This document shows, in pieces, positions 36,253-45,918 of a stretch of 64,000 nucleotides of DNA. Origin of the DNA: Propionibacteriaceae bacterium (GTDB lineage: Bacteria > Actinomycetota > Actinomycetes > Propionibacteriales > Propionibacteriaceae); assembly GCA_905372155.1 (NCBI GenBank), contig CAJPNZ010000003.1, positions 1 through 64,000 on the forward strand, given 5' to 3'. The notes under the pieces were generated by a model, which saw only the letters and a list, made by a program, of their open reading frames with translations, was not told the origin of the DNA and made no database searches. Every line of letters begins with the position of its first letter. Position 1 is the first letter of the stretch. Both the position numbers and the translations under genes were made by a program.

Positions 36253-37158
36253 TCAGTCGTCGTCCTGCGGGAGGTAGTCCGCCAGGGCCTGCACCGATGG
36301 GATGACATAGGTCGCTCCGCTGAGCGGGGTGGTGAAACGGGTCAGCGCGTCGCGGGTCCCGTCGACACCGGCCATGCGGCGCAGCATCTCGAACTGCCGC
36401 CACTGGTCCTGGCTGAAACCGACGAACAGCGTACCGTGCTCCCCGGTACAGCCGTACGAGACGTTGTGCCGGAAGATGTCGAGTTCGTTGCCGTCAACGT
36501 CGACCACGGTCCGGGCAACATGCGAGGAGGCCGGTTTGATGTCGTCGGGAAGCTCGACGGAGTCGGGTTTCGTGCGGCCGATGACGAGTTCTTGGTCGTG
36601 TTCGCTGAGGTTCAGCCAGGACTTCTCGTGCCGCCACTGCTGAAAAACCAGGATACTCGCCCCCGCCCCGGGCCTGCCCGGGGCGACACACGCCACCGCG
36701 GGGGCCTCGATCAGCGAGGGATTCTCGCTGCCGTCGATGAATCCCGTCAGATCGCGCGACTGCTTGTAGTGCCACCCGTCCAGTTCCGTGGCGACGGTGG
36801 CGATCCCGGCGAGGGCGTCGCGCAGTTCCGTTGCCCGATCGAACAGGATGGAGCGTTCCCCAGCGGAGAGCCACACCCACAGGTCGTGCGGGGTGGCGGG
36901 CATCGCGAAACCGTCGGTTCCGCGGATCGGATCGTCCCAGTCGGCAGCATCCTCCGGTGTGTCCGCGGGTCGGGTGGCACGCCACAGGCCGGGCCTGACC
37001 CCCACGACCATGTTGGTACCGCCCTCCGTGTAGGCGGCCGGAATCCTGAGCAGCGTCCGAAGCGCTTCCTCCAGCGCCTCGGGGCGATCGAGATCGAGCT
37101 CCAGGTATGTGTTCTCCGGGTTTCCCTGGGCGAAGATTCCAGGCTGCGGCATGGTCAT
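36253..37158 (-). CDS. Dyp-type haem peroxidase
   Basis: A 301-residue dye-decolourising peroxidase without a signal peptide. The GXXDG motif is present as GFIDGSENP, giving the distal Asp. The proximal haem His is in DIFRHNVSYG, and the region FVGFSQDQWRQFEMLRRMAG is the conserved C-terminal part. It is cytoplasmic, of the YfeX class. A small upstream frame overlaps its start (ATGA). Confidence 0.92.
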   Translation of the reverse strand: MTMPQPGIFAQGNPENTYLELDLDRPEALEEALRTLLRIPAAYTEGGTNMVVGVRPGLWRATRPADTPEDAADWDDPIRGTDGFAMPATPHDLWVWLSAGERSILFDRATELRDALAGIATVATELDGWHYKQSRDLTGFIDGSENPSLIEAPAVACVAPGRPGAGASILVFQQWRHEKSWLNLSEHDQELVIGRTKPDSVELPDDIKPASSHVARTVVDVDGNELDIFRHNVSYGCTGEHGTLFVGFSQDQWRQFEMLRRMAGVDGTRDALTRFTTPLSGATYVIPSVQALADYLPQDDD

Positions 37159-37319
37159 GGCGACACCCTACCGGGAAAATCCTCGATTCTCGCGACACCC
37201 GATCGGTCTCCTCGCATCTTGACCGCTTCCTCGGTGAGGTCGCTCAGGAAGTGGTGGCTGCCCGCGACGAAGACCAGCGACGGTGGTGCAACCGCGATGA
37301 ACATGCCCGTCATCACCAT
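37155..37319 (-). CDS. Possible small protein coupled to Dyp peroxidase
   Basis: A 54-codon frame, possibly starting further upstream at the GTG at 37364, whose stop overlaps the Dyp peroxidase ATG in the ATGA manner. It encodes a hydrophobic start (MVMTGMFIAVAPPSLVFVAG) and a charged tail, and third codon positions are GC-rich. I recognise no family. It may be a real leader or coupling peptide, or chance. Confidence 0.3.
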   Translation of the reverse strand: MVMTGMFIAVAPPSLVFVAGSHHFLSDLTEEAVKMRGDRSGVARIEDFPGRVSP

Positions 37320-37403
37320 TCCGTGGCCGACGCCGTGGGCGGTCCGGAACCGCGGGAACACCACCCGGGGAGCTAGACGGCCGGGGTGGCGTAGGTTTGT
37401 GCC

Positions 37404-37574
37404 GTGACCAAGAAGGCCCGTCAGCGCACCCTCCCGGAGCAGCTGCGCGAACACCGGGTGGCCAGCACGACCACCGAGATCACCAACCTCCGGATCGACA
37501 CGGCCGACGTGGACCTGCTGGTCACCGACCGTCCCCTGCCCGCTTCGCTCCCCACCCTGCCGACGGAGGTGCCG
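37404..37574 (+). CDS. Small hypothetical protein preceding GH4 gene
   Basis: A 56-codon frame from the GTG at 37404, with a basic N-terminus (TKKARQRTLPEQLREHR), whose stop overlaps the GTG start of the GH4 gene (GTGA). The overlap and the codon bias suggest it is translated, but I do not recognise the product. It may be a truncated remnant of a larger gene. Confidence 0.4.
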
Positions 37575-38965
37575 CACCCGTGAAACTGACCCTTCTGGGC
37601 GGCGGAGGTTTCCGCGTCCCGTTGATGTTCCGCACCCTGCTGGCCGACCAGAGCGACCGCCGGGTCACCGAGCTGAGGCTCTGGGACACCGACGCGGGGC
37701 GCCTGGCCGTGATCCGTTCCATCCTGCAGGCGATGGCACAGGGTCATCCGAGAGCCCCCGAGGTGCGGGTGGCGCAGAACCTGGAAGAGGCCGTGGCCGG
37801 AACCGATTTCGTCTTCAGCGCCATCCGGGTCGGGGGCACCGAGGGCCGCGCCACCGAGGAGACCATCGCCCACTGCTGCGGGGTCCTCGGGCAGGAGACC
37901 ACAGGCTTCGGTGGCCTGGACTACGCGCTGCGCGGCATCCCCACCGCCGTCCGGATCGCCGAGACGATCGCCCGGCTGGCCCCCGGGGCCCATCTGATCA
38001 ACTTCACCAACCCGGCCGGGATCATCACAGAGGTGAGCTCCCGGATCCTGGGTGACCGGGTGATCGGGATCTGCGACTCCCCCGTCGGCCTGGCCCGGCG
38101 AGTACTCGACACCCTGGAGGGCGCGGGACTGGTGGCCACGGGAACCGCCTCCCGGGTGATCGCGGGCGACGACCGGGTCCGGCTCGACTACGTCGGGCTC
38201 AACCACCTGGGCTGGTTGCAGCGGCTGCTGGTGGACGGCGACGACGTGCTGCCGCTGCTGCTGGAACGCCCCGACCTGATCGAATCCTTCGAGGAGGGCC
38301 GTCTGTTCGGCGCCGGGTGGCTGCGGCAGCTCGGGTCGGTGCCGAACGAATACCTGCACTACTACTACTTCGCCCACGAAACCCGAAGAGCCGACGAGAC
38401 CGTGGAGGCCACCCGGGGGGTGTTCCTGGCCGCCCAGCAACGCGACTTCTACGCCCGCGCCGCCACCCTGCCCGGCCCGGAGGCGTACGCGCTGTGGGAG
38501 GCCACCCGGTTGCGCCGCGAGGAAACCTACATGGCCTCCAACCGGTTGGCCGCGGGCGGCGTGGAACGCGACGCGGCGGACCTCGCCTCCGGTGGCTACG
38601 ACCGGGTGGCGCTGGCGGTGATGAAGGCGATCGCCTTCGACGAGACCACCGACCTGATCGTCAACCTCCGCAACGGCGACCGGCTGCCGGAGCTACCCCG
38701 GGATGCCGTCATCGAGGCACCCTGCCGGATCGGCTCCGCCGGGCCGGCGCCGCTGCCCGTCTCGCCGCTACCGGAACACGCCATCGGGTTGGTGCAGTCG
38801 GTCAAGTACGCGGAACGCACCACCATCCGGGCCGCCCTGGAGGGCAGCCTGGATCTGGCCGTCGCGGCCTTCGCCCACCACCCGCTGATCGACGGTGTGG
38901 GTGTGGCCCGGGAACTGCTGGAACGCGCCCGGGCGGAGTTCCCGGAACTCGGTTACCTGTCCTGA
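37571..38965 (+). CDS. Glycoside hydrolase family 4 (6-phospho-beta-glucosidase-like)
   Basis: A 464-residue NAD- and Mn-dependent GH4 enzyme. It has an N-terminal Rossmann motif (LTLLGGGGFRVPLM), FTNPAGIITE, the metal Cys in GICDSPVGLARR and the His of GLNHLGWLQR, all as in 6-phospho-beta-glucosidases. These enzymes cleave phosphorylated disaccharides by an oxidation-elimination mechanism in the cytoplasm. The GTG start overlaps the preceding small gene. No PTS genes are in view, so the phosphosugar source is unclear. Confidence 0.9.
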   Translation, partial: AAPVKLTLLGGGGFRVPLMFRTLLADQSDRRVTELRLWDTDAGRLAVIRSILQAMAQGHPRAPEVRVAQNLEEAVAGTDFVFSAIRVGGTEGRATEETIAHCCGVLGQETTGFGGLDYALRGIPTAVRIAETIARLAPGAHLINFTNPAGIITEVSSRILGDRVIGICDSPVGLARRVLDTLEGAGLVATGTASRVIAGDDRVRLDYVGLNHLGWLQRLLVDGDDVLPLLLERPDLIESFEEGRLFGAGWLRQLGSVPNEYLHYYYFAHETRRADETVEATRGVFLAAQQRDFYARAATLPGPEAYALWEATRLRREETYMASNRLAAGGVERDAADLASGGYDRVALAVMKAIAFDETTDLIVNLRNGDRLPELPRDAVIEAPCRIGSAGPAPLPVSPLPEHAIGLVQSVKYAERTTIRAALEGSLDLAVAAFAHHPLIDGVGVARELLERARAEFPELGYLS

Positions 38966-38972
38966 GGCCGGC

Positions 38973-39080
38973 ATGCACCACTTCGGCTCCGTGATCCCGG
39001 AACGCGTCGGGATCCCGATCGCCCCGACCGCGTTCACGATCCTGACCCCGCGCACCACACCCGCTGAAGGAGAAACATGA
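38973..39080 (+). CDS. Possible 35-residue peptide between GH4 and phosphodiesterase genes
   Basis: A short frame beginning MHHFGSVIPERVGIPI whose stop overlaps the next gene's ATG (ATGA) and which contains that gene's ribosome site (GAAGGAGAAAC). It could be a coupling peptide, but the evidence is only the overlap and codon bias. Confidence 0.25.
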   Translation: MHHFGSVIPERVGIPIAPTAFTILTPRTTPAEGET

Positions 39081-40096
39081 AACTGCTGCTGATCGGCCTG
39101 GACGGGGTACGGATCGACGTCGCCGTGCCCTCGGTGATCCCCGGGAATCCGGCGTTCGCCGAACCCCACCACCCGGGCGACCCGCGGTTCGCCGCGGAAC
39201 CCGCACCCGCGGATCGCCCCGAGATGCCACCCACCACATCCCCCGCCGCGCCGACGCTGGCCCGGCTCGTCGCGGGCGGGGTGATCGCACCGGTGTGGAT
39301 GACCCCGCCCACCGACTCCGGACCGGGCTGGTCCAACCTGCTGACGGGCACCACCCACGAGCAGAACAACGTGTGGCGGAACGAGTTCGTCGGGCACAGG
39401 CTGGCGGAATGCCCCGACGTGCTGTCCCGGATATTCTTCGCCGCCCCGAGGGCCCGCACCTACGCCGCGGCCACGTGGGAAGCGCTGCTCGGGAGTTTCG
39501 GACCTGTGATCCAGCGCCGCATCGACCAGCAACGCACCGGACAACACAAGCTGTTCGTCCCCCACGACTTCACCCGCGGCTGCGTCAGCGCCGACATCGA
39601 GGTGCGCAGCCACGCCTGCCAGGTGCTCAACCACGAGGGCCCGGATGCGGCGTTCGTCTACTTCGAGGGGGTCGACGAGGCCGGGCACCGGCACGGCGCG
39701 GCCTCCCCCGGATATCGCAGCGCCATCGGGGAGGTGGACGAGCACGTCCGCGCCCTCGTCAAGGCCGTGGCCGAACGCCACGAAGCACTTGGGGAACGGT
39801 GGCTGGTGGCGGTGACCACCGACCACGGGCACAACCCGGAGGGCGGGCACGGTGGGGATGAGATCGACGTTCGGCGCTCGTTCCTGATCCTGCACGCCTT
39901 CGGCGCCCCGGTGAAACTTCCGGCTCGTCTCCTGGCGGACGGGCTGCCCAAGGCCCTGTACAGCCACGAGGTGACACCACTGCTGCTGGAGCTGCTGGGC
40001 GTGACCGGCGGTTCATGGCAGCCAGAACACGAAGTGGGGCTCGCCGTCGACATCCCCTCGGTGGGTCCTACGAGAAACTTGACCTTCGAGTGGTGA
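39077..40096 (+). CDS. Alkaline phosphatase superfamily / phosphodiesterase-like protein
   Basis: A 339-residue protein of the nucleotide pyrophosphatase/phosphodiesterase branch. It has the metal-binding start LLLIGLDGVRIDV, the nucleophile region PPTDSGPGWSNLLTG with a Thr or Ser candidate, and the metal His/Asp clusters FEGVDEAGHRHG and TTDHGHNPEGGHGG. It lacks a signal peptide. It lies between GH4 and GH125 genes, which suggests action on a phosphorylated or phosphodiester-linked glycan, but this is inferred. Confidence 0.85.
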   Translation: MKLLLIGLDGVRIDVAVPSVIPGNPAFAEPHHPGDPRFAAEPAPADRPEMPPTTSPAAPTLARLVAGGVIAPVWMTPPTDSGPGWSNLLTGTTHEQNNVWRNEFVGHRLAECPDVLSRIFFAAPRARTYAAATWEALLGSFGPVIQRRIDQQRTGQHKLFVPHDFTRGCVSADIEVRSHACQVLNHEGPDAAFVYFEGVDEAGHRHGAASPGYRSAIGEVDEHVRALVKAVAERHEALGERWLVAVTTDHGHNPEGGHGGDEIDVRRSFLILHAFGAPVKLPARLLADGLPKALYSHEVTPLLLELLGVTGGSWQPEHEVGLAVDIPSVGPTRNLTFEW

Positions 40097-40127
40097 CCTG
40101 GGGCGCACCCATCGGGGAGCCGACACC

Positions 40128-41381
40128 ATGTCCGCTGGTGTTGCCCGGGCGGCTGCTCGCCGATGTCCGAGAGCAGCCGCCCGGCTACTGACCAACATCG
40201 CCACCACCACGATCGATCTGGGCGAGGATGGCGAGGAGACCTGGGTGATCACCGGCGACATCCCCGCCATGTGGTTGCGGGATTCCTGTCTGCAGCTGTC
40301 CCCGTTGCTTCGCCTCGCCCCGCGCCACCCGGAACTGGCTGGGGTGGCCGCCGGCCTGCTCCGGCGTCACTGGCGGATGATCCTGGTCGATCCTCATGCC
40401 GACGCCTTCAACCGGCGACCGAGCGGAAACCGCTGGGATGATGACCGACCGAGGCAGGGACCGTGGGTGTGGGAACGCAAGTGGGAACTCGACTCGCTGA
40501 CCTTCCCTCTCGACCTGGCGCTTCGCCTGGACGGGCTCGGCTGCCGTGAGTGGCTGAATGCCGATTTCTACGACGCCTTCGACGTCATCCTCACCATCAC
40601 CGAGACCGAACAACGCCACGAGGCGGCGAGCCCGTATCGCTTCACCCGTCCCGGGGCTCCCACATCCGACACCCTCACACGCGCGGGCCGTGGACCCAGG
40701 GCCCGGGAGTGCGGGCTGGTCTTCCAGGCTTTCCGGCCCAGCGACGACGCCTGTCAGCTCGGTTTCAACATTCCCGGAAACGCCTTCCTGGCCAGCACCC
40801 TGCGGCCTTTGGCGCCCATCCTGGATAGCGACCGGCGTGCTCGGACGGAGCGCCTAGCGGCAGGGATCGAGGATGGCATCCGCTGTTTCGGGACGATCGA
40901 GGACCCTGAGCCCCACCTGCTCTACGAAGTCGACGGTTTGGGAGGACAGCTGTTCATGGACGATGCGAATCTGCCGTCTCTGCTCGGGTTGCCCTATCTG
41001 GGAGTGTTGGCGGTCGACGACCCCGTGTACCTGGCCACCCGCCGCAGGGTCCTGTCCCCCGAGAACCCCTGCTTCGTCGACGGTATCCGGCTGCGCGGCG
41101 TCGGTTCCCCACACACCCCACCCGGCCACGTCTGGCCGATCGCGATCGCGGTCACGGGCTTGACTGCATCCCACGAGGATGAGCAACTGGCCTGCCTGCA
41201 CATGTTGATGAACAGCACCGGGGGTACCGGGTGGATGCACGAGGGCGTCGACGCCGATGATCCGTCGCGTTTCACCCGCCCCTGGTTCTCCTGGGCGAAC
41301 GCGATGTTCTGCGAGCTGGCGCTGGCGATCGCGTCCCGCCCAGGAGTCGATTCCGGGGAACCGGTCAGCCGGCGACGGTGA
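40128..41381 (+). CDS. Glycoside hydrolase family 125 (exo-alpha-1,6-mannosidase-like)
   Basis: A 417-residue protein with GH125 hallmarks: WVITGDIPAMWLRDSCLQ, WVWERKWELDSLTFPL, AFRPSDDACQLGFNIPGN and the C-terminal TGGTGWMHEGVDADDPSRFTRPWFSWAN. These are inverting exo-alpha-1,6-mannosidases. There is no signal peptide, so it acts on imported oligosaccharide. Its 3' end overlaps the converging beta-helix gene by 17 bp. Confidence 0.9.
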   Translation: MSAGVARAAARRCPRAAARLLTNIATTTIDLGEDGEETWVITGDIPAMWLRDSCLQLSPLLRLAPRHPELAGVAAGLLRRHWRMILVDPHADAFNRRPSGNRWDDDRPRQGPWVWERKWELDSLTFPLDLALRLDGLGCREWLNADFYDAFDVILTITETEQRHEAASPYRFTRPGAPTSDTLTRAGRGPRARECGLVFQAFRPSDDACQLGFNIPGNAFLASTLRPLAPILDSDRRARTERLAAGIEDGIRCFGTIEDPEPHLLYEVDGLGGQLFMDDANLPSLLGLPYLGVLAVDDPVYLATRRRVLSPENPCFVDGIRLRGVGSPHTPPGHVWPIAIAVTGLTASHEDEQLACLHMLMNSTGGTGWMHEGVDADDPSRFTRPWFSWANAMFCELALAIASRPGVDSGEPVSRRR

Positions 41382-42795
41382 AGGTGCTGTTCGCGTCGAA
41401 TCCGGTGACCTGCGACCATGCCGCGTGCTGCTCGATGGTCTCGGAACGCTGTTGCTGGAGCTTCTGGCCCGCGGCGAGCTGAATCACGTTCCGGTCGATC
41501 GAGATCGGGGACTTGTGCTCCGGGGAACGGTACATGTAGGCGTTCTTCGCGTTGATGAACTGGTTACCGGTGATGGACAGCTCGATGGGCAAGCCCTCGC
41601 CGTAGGACAGCAGGTGCACACCACCCTCGTCTGGGTTGGGGCGCACCTCCTGACCCCAACTGCCGATGCCGGCGTCCTCGCAGTAATTGTCGGTGAAGGA
41701 GCAATTGCGGATCCCGGCTTTGGCGCTGGTGGTATCGGCCTGGCTCTTGTCCTCAGGACCCGCCGCCCAGACCTCGAAGGATTGGCTGCAGCGGGTGATG
41801 TAGTTCTTCCTGAAGTGCACGTTGCTGCTGCCGATGCGAATGACTGGTTCCTTCTCGGTGGGTTTCAGAACCTGGTGACCCTGGATGGTGATCGCCACAT
41901 CGTAGACGTCGTGGATGATGTTGTCCTCAGCCAGCACGTCGCTGCCGCCGAGATACACCTCGATGCCATTGCCGTAGCGCCAGTGTTTGATCGAACTGTC
42001 TTTTTCCTCACGGAGGTGGCTTCCCCCGATGTGGCGGATACGATTGCGGAGTACCTCCACGCCACCGACGTCGCGGACCTGAATGCCGTGTCCTCCGCAA
42101 CCGATGAGGTCAAGGTCCTGGATGGTCATGTTCGGGACGGCCTGGAAAATTACACCATCCACTGCGACGCGCAGGTCACCACGGCTGGAGGGGTTCTCCT
42201 TGCTGTAAACGGTGAGCGTCTTGACCCTTTCGGCTTCATCCCGTCTGACCGAGTAGAACTCCAGGTCGCTTTCCAGTTTCGCTTCGTCGGGGAACTTCCT
42301 CCTCCCGTGGAATGCGCTGTCGAGAAGAAGGAATCCGACGTTCGCATTGCCCGTCAGGGTGTTGCCGGTGTAGTTCCCCTCGACCAGTTCGATCTGCCAC
42401 TGGTTACCGCCGATGTTCTTCCAGGCCTCGGGCTTGTTGAGGACCTTGTATCCCATGATCCTGGGTTTCTCCCCACTCCCGTAGGCACCGAAGGTGATCC
42501 GACCTTCACCCTGCAGACCCGACAGGTCGGTGAACTGCCCGTAGAAAGTCTGGCCACGCTTGAACACGATGGTGTCCCCCCGGACGATCTGCCCGGCGTT
42601 GATGGCCGCGACGACCTTGTTGACGGACTGCCAGGGTGTGCTCTCGGAGGTCCCGGCGGCCTGGTCATCACCCTCCTCGGCAATGTAGTAGGTCGTTCCC
42701 GGGGCGGCGACGGCGTCGTGGACACTCCCCAGGAGTGTCACCGCGGGAAGGGCTGCGGCGGCCGTGGCGAGGACGGCACGACGACTGATGGACAT
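41365..42795 (-). CDS. Tat-exported right-handed beta-helix protein
   Basis: A 476-residue protein with a twin-arginine signal (SRRAVLATAAAALPAVTLLG), a start resembling polysaccharide lyase-like folds (YYIAEEGDDQAAGTSESTPW), and repeated parallel beta-helix strands with Asn/Gly turns (VPNMTIQDLDLIGCGGHGIQ, VEVLRNRIRHIGG, SDVLAEDNIIHDV). It probably binds or cleaves extracellular polysaccharide; I see no clear catalytic signature. It converges on the GH125 gene. Confidence 0.8.
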   Translation of the reverse strand: MSISRRAVLATAAAALPAVTLLGSVHDAVAAPGTTYYIAEEGDDQAAGTSESTPWQSVNKVVAAINAGQIVRGDTIVFKRGQTFYGQFTDLSGLQGEGRITFGAYGSGEKPRIMGYKVLNKPEAWKNIGGNQWQIELVEGNYTGNTLTGNANVGFLLLDSAFHGRRKFPDEAKLESDLEFYSVRRDEAERVKTLTVYSKENPSSRGDLRVAVDGVIFQAVPNMTIQDLDLIGCGGHGIQVRDVGGVEVLRNRIRHIGGSHLREEKDSSIKHWRYGNGIEVYLGGSDVLAEDNIIHDVYDVAITIQGHQVLKPTEKEPVIRIGSSNVHFRKNYITRCSQSFEVWAAGPEDKSQADTTSAKAGIRNCSFTDNYCEDAGIGSWGQEVRPNPDEGGVHLLSYGEGLPIELSITGNQFINAKNAYMYRSPEHKSPISIDRNVIQLAAGQKLQQQRSETIEQHAAWSQVTGFDANSTFTVAG

Positions 42796-42980
42796 TCAAT
42801 GCTCCGCTCAGTTGAAGAAAGAAAAATGTTGCCGACCTGCGATGGGGGTGCGCATCGATGAGTCACTGTAAACCTACGGGCACTTCCCAAGGCCACAAAG
42901 TCATCCGGATGGCCGACGGGATTTCCCGGATGTCATCACCCCACCCGTTCCAGGGTTGCCACCTCAAATTCCTGCGCATG

Positions 42981-43020
42981 ACGAGGAGCCCCGGAACCGT
43001 GTGGTCCCGGGGCTCCTCGT
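42981..43020. terminator. Terminator hairpin after groEL
   Basis: A perfect 14-bp stem (ACGAGGAGCCCCGG and its complement) with a 12-base loop begins 11 bases after the groEL stop on the minus strand. It is the likely end of the groES-groEL transcript. Confidence 0.8.
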
Positions 43021-43030
43021 GTGAGTCAGC

Positions 43031-44623
<1,593 letters not shown>

Positions 44624-44635
44624 TCACGCCTCGAT

Positions 44636-44932
44636 TCAGCGGGAGACGACGGCGAGGATGTCGCGGGCGTTGAGCAGCAGGTACTCGGAGCCGTCGTACT
44701 TGACCTCGGTGCCCCCGTACTTGCTGAAGATGACGACATCGCCCTCGGCGACGTCGAGCGGGACGCGGTTGCCCTTGTCGTCGATGCGGCCGGGGCCGGT
44801 GGCAACGACGCGGCCCTCCTGCGGCTTCTCCTTGGCGGTGTCGGGGATGACCAGCCCGGAAGCGGTGGTCTGCTCGGCCTCGAGCGGCTGGACGAGGACG
44901 CGGTCCTCGAGCGGCTTGATCGTGGTTGCCAC
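44636..44932 (-). CDS. groES: 10-kDa co-chaperonin GroES
   Basis: A 98-residue co-chaperonin with the mobile loop [23 protein letters not shown], the roof loop region [21 protein letters not shown] and the expected length. It caps the GroEL ring. It is the first gene of the operon downstream of a CIRCE element; the ribosome site AGAAAGGG precedes the start. Confidence 0.96.
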   Translation of the reverse strand: MATTIKPLEDRVLVQPLEAEQTTASGLVIPDTAKEKPQEGRVVATGPGRIDDKGNRVPLDVAEGDVVIFSKYGGTEVKYDGSEYLLLNARDILAVVSR

Positions 44933-45061
44933 GACAAACCCCTTTCTGTAGTTGTCCGGCGAGAGCCGGATTCAGTTCGGTGTCCGGTCCGGGCGTCGTC
45001 GCGGGTGCCACCCGGGTTGGCACCCGGGCCTACCGAGTGCCAGAAAAAGGCTATACCCTCG

Positions 45062-45088
45062 TTAGCACTCAATCAAGCGGAGTGCCAA
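45062..45088 (-). promoter_or_regulatory. CIRCE operator (HrcA site) of groES-groEL
   Basis: TTAGCACTC and GAGTGCCAA separated by nine bases match the CIRCE consensus (TTAGCACTC-N9-GAGTGCTAA) at 17 of 18 positions. It lies about 130 bp before groES, with a possible minus-strand -10 (TATAGC) just after it. This predicts HrcA repression relieved by heat. Confidence 0.92.
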
Positions 45089-45110
45089 GTTCTGGTGGTT
45101 CCACCCCTGC

Positions 45111-45263
45111 TCACCGAAGGTGCTGGAGCGCATCCCATGGGGGATCAGGCTCGATGCTGACCCGGGCGCCGTTGCCATGGGCGTTCTCCTGCAGCCGTAC
45201 CTCCACCGGCGTGAAGGGATCGACGAAGCAATGCCAGAGCACCTGCCCACCGCCAGTCTCCAC
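45111..45263 (-). CDS. Possible small hypothetical protein after bacteriocin ABC gene
   Basis: A roughly 50-codon frame (GTG at 45263, or an ATG at 45299 overlapping the ATPase stop) with strongly GC-biased third positions, encoding for example VLWHCFVDPFTPVEVRLQEN. It lies between the bacteriocin ABC gene and the CIRCE site. No family recognised; it might be a fourth gene of the bacteriocin operon. Confidence 0.3.
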   Translation of the reverse strand: METGGGQVLWHCFVDPFTPVEVRLQENAHGNGARVSIEPDPPWDALQHLR

Positions 45264-45276
45264 ACGGCCCCGCGCC

Positions 45277-45909
45277 TTACAGCCGCGCCACCTCGTCACA
45301 GGCCGCAGCCAGGTGGTCGTCGTGGGTGGAAATCATGACGGTGGCCCCGCGCTCCTGCTCCCCCAGTAGCAGGTCATGCACGTTCTGACGGTTCACGGCG
45401 TCCAGGGAGGCGGTCGGCTCGTCGGCGAAGATGATCCTGGCCTGCTTGAAGATGGCACGGGCAATACTGACGCGCTGCCGCTCCCCGCCACTGAGCTTCG
45501 CCACCTGATCCGCCGAACGACCGACCAGCCCCACCTTGACCAAGGCCTCATCGACGCGAGTCCCCCAGCCCTTCCGGCGTCGCAGGATCGGAGCGGACTC
45601 CATGCAGATGTTGAAACCCACGCTCTCGTCGGGCACCAGTCCGTAGTCCTGGAAGATGAAGGCCACGTTGTCGCGCCAGAACTGCCGTTTGCGGGCCACA
45701 CTGAGTTTCGTCACATCGACACCGTCGATGAGGATCTGCCCTTGAGTGACCGGAAGCAGCAGGCCCAGGCAATTGAGCAGTGTGGTCTTTCCGGAGCCGC
45801 TGGGGCCGGTGATCGCGACGGAAGTCCCGCTGGGCACGTCCACCGACACCTTGTTGAGGATGTCTCGACCATCGATGGTGAGGTGGATGTTGTGGGCGGT
45901 GATCTGCAT
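45277..45909 (-). CDS. Bacteriocin-associated ABC ATPase (lactococcin 972 group)
   Basis: A 210-residue single ABC domain: Walker A TGPSGSGKTTLLNCLGLL, Q-loop FIFQDYGLVPDESVGFNI, signature LSGGERQRVSIARAI, Walker B IIFADEPTASLDAVNR and H-loop STHDD. It resembles LolD/MacB ATPases and fits the lactococcin-972-group transporter ATPases. With the seven-TM partner just upstream it would form the export or self-protection unit for the bacteriocin at 47947. Confidence 0.88.
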   Translation of the reverse strand: MQITAHNIHLTIDGRDILNKVSVDVPSGTSVAITGPSGSGKTTLLNCLGLLLPVTQGQILIDGVDVTKLSVARKRQFWRDNVAFIFQDYGLVPDESVGFNICMESAPILRRRKGWGTRVDEALVKVGLVGRSADQVAKLSGGERQRVSIARAIFKQARIIFADEPTASLDAVNRQNVHDLLLGEQERGATVMISTHDDHLAAACDEVARL

Positions 45910-45918
45910 TCGATCTCC

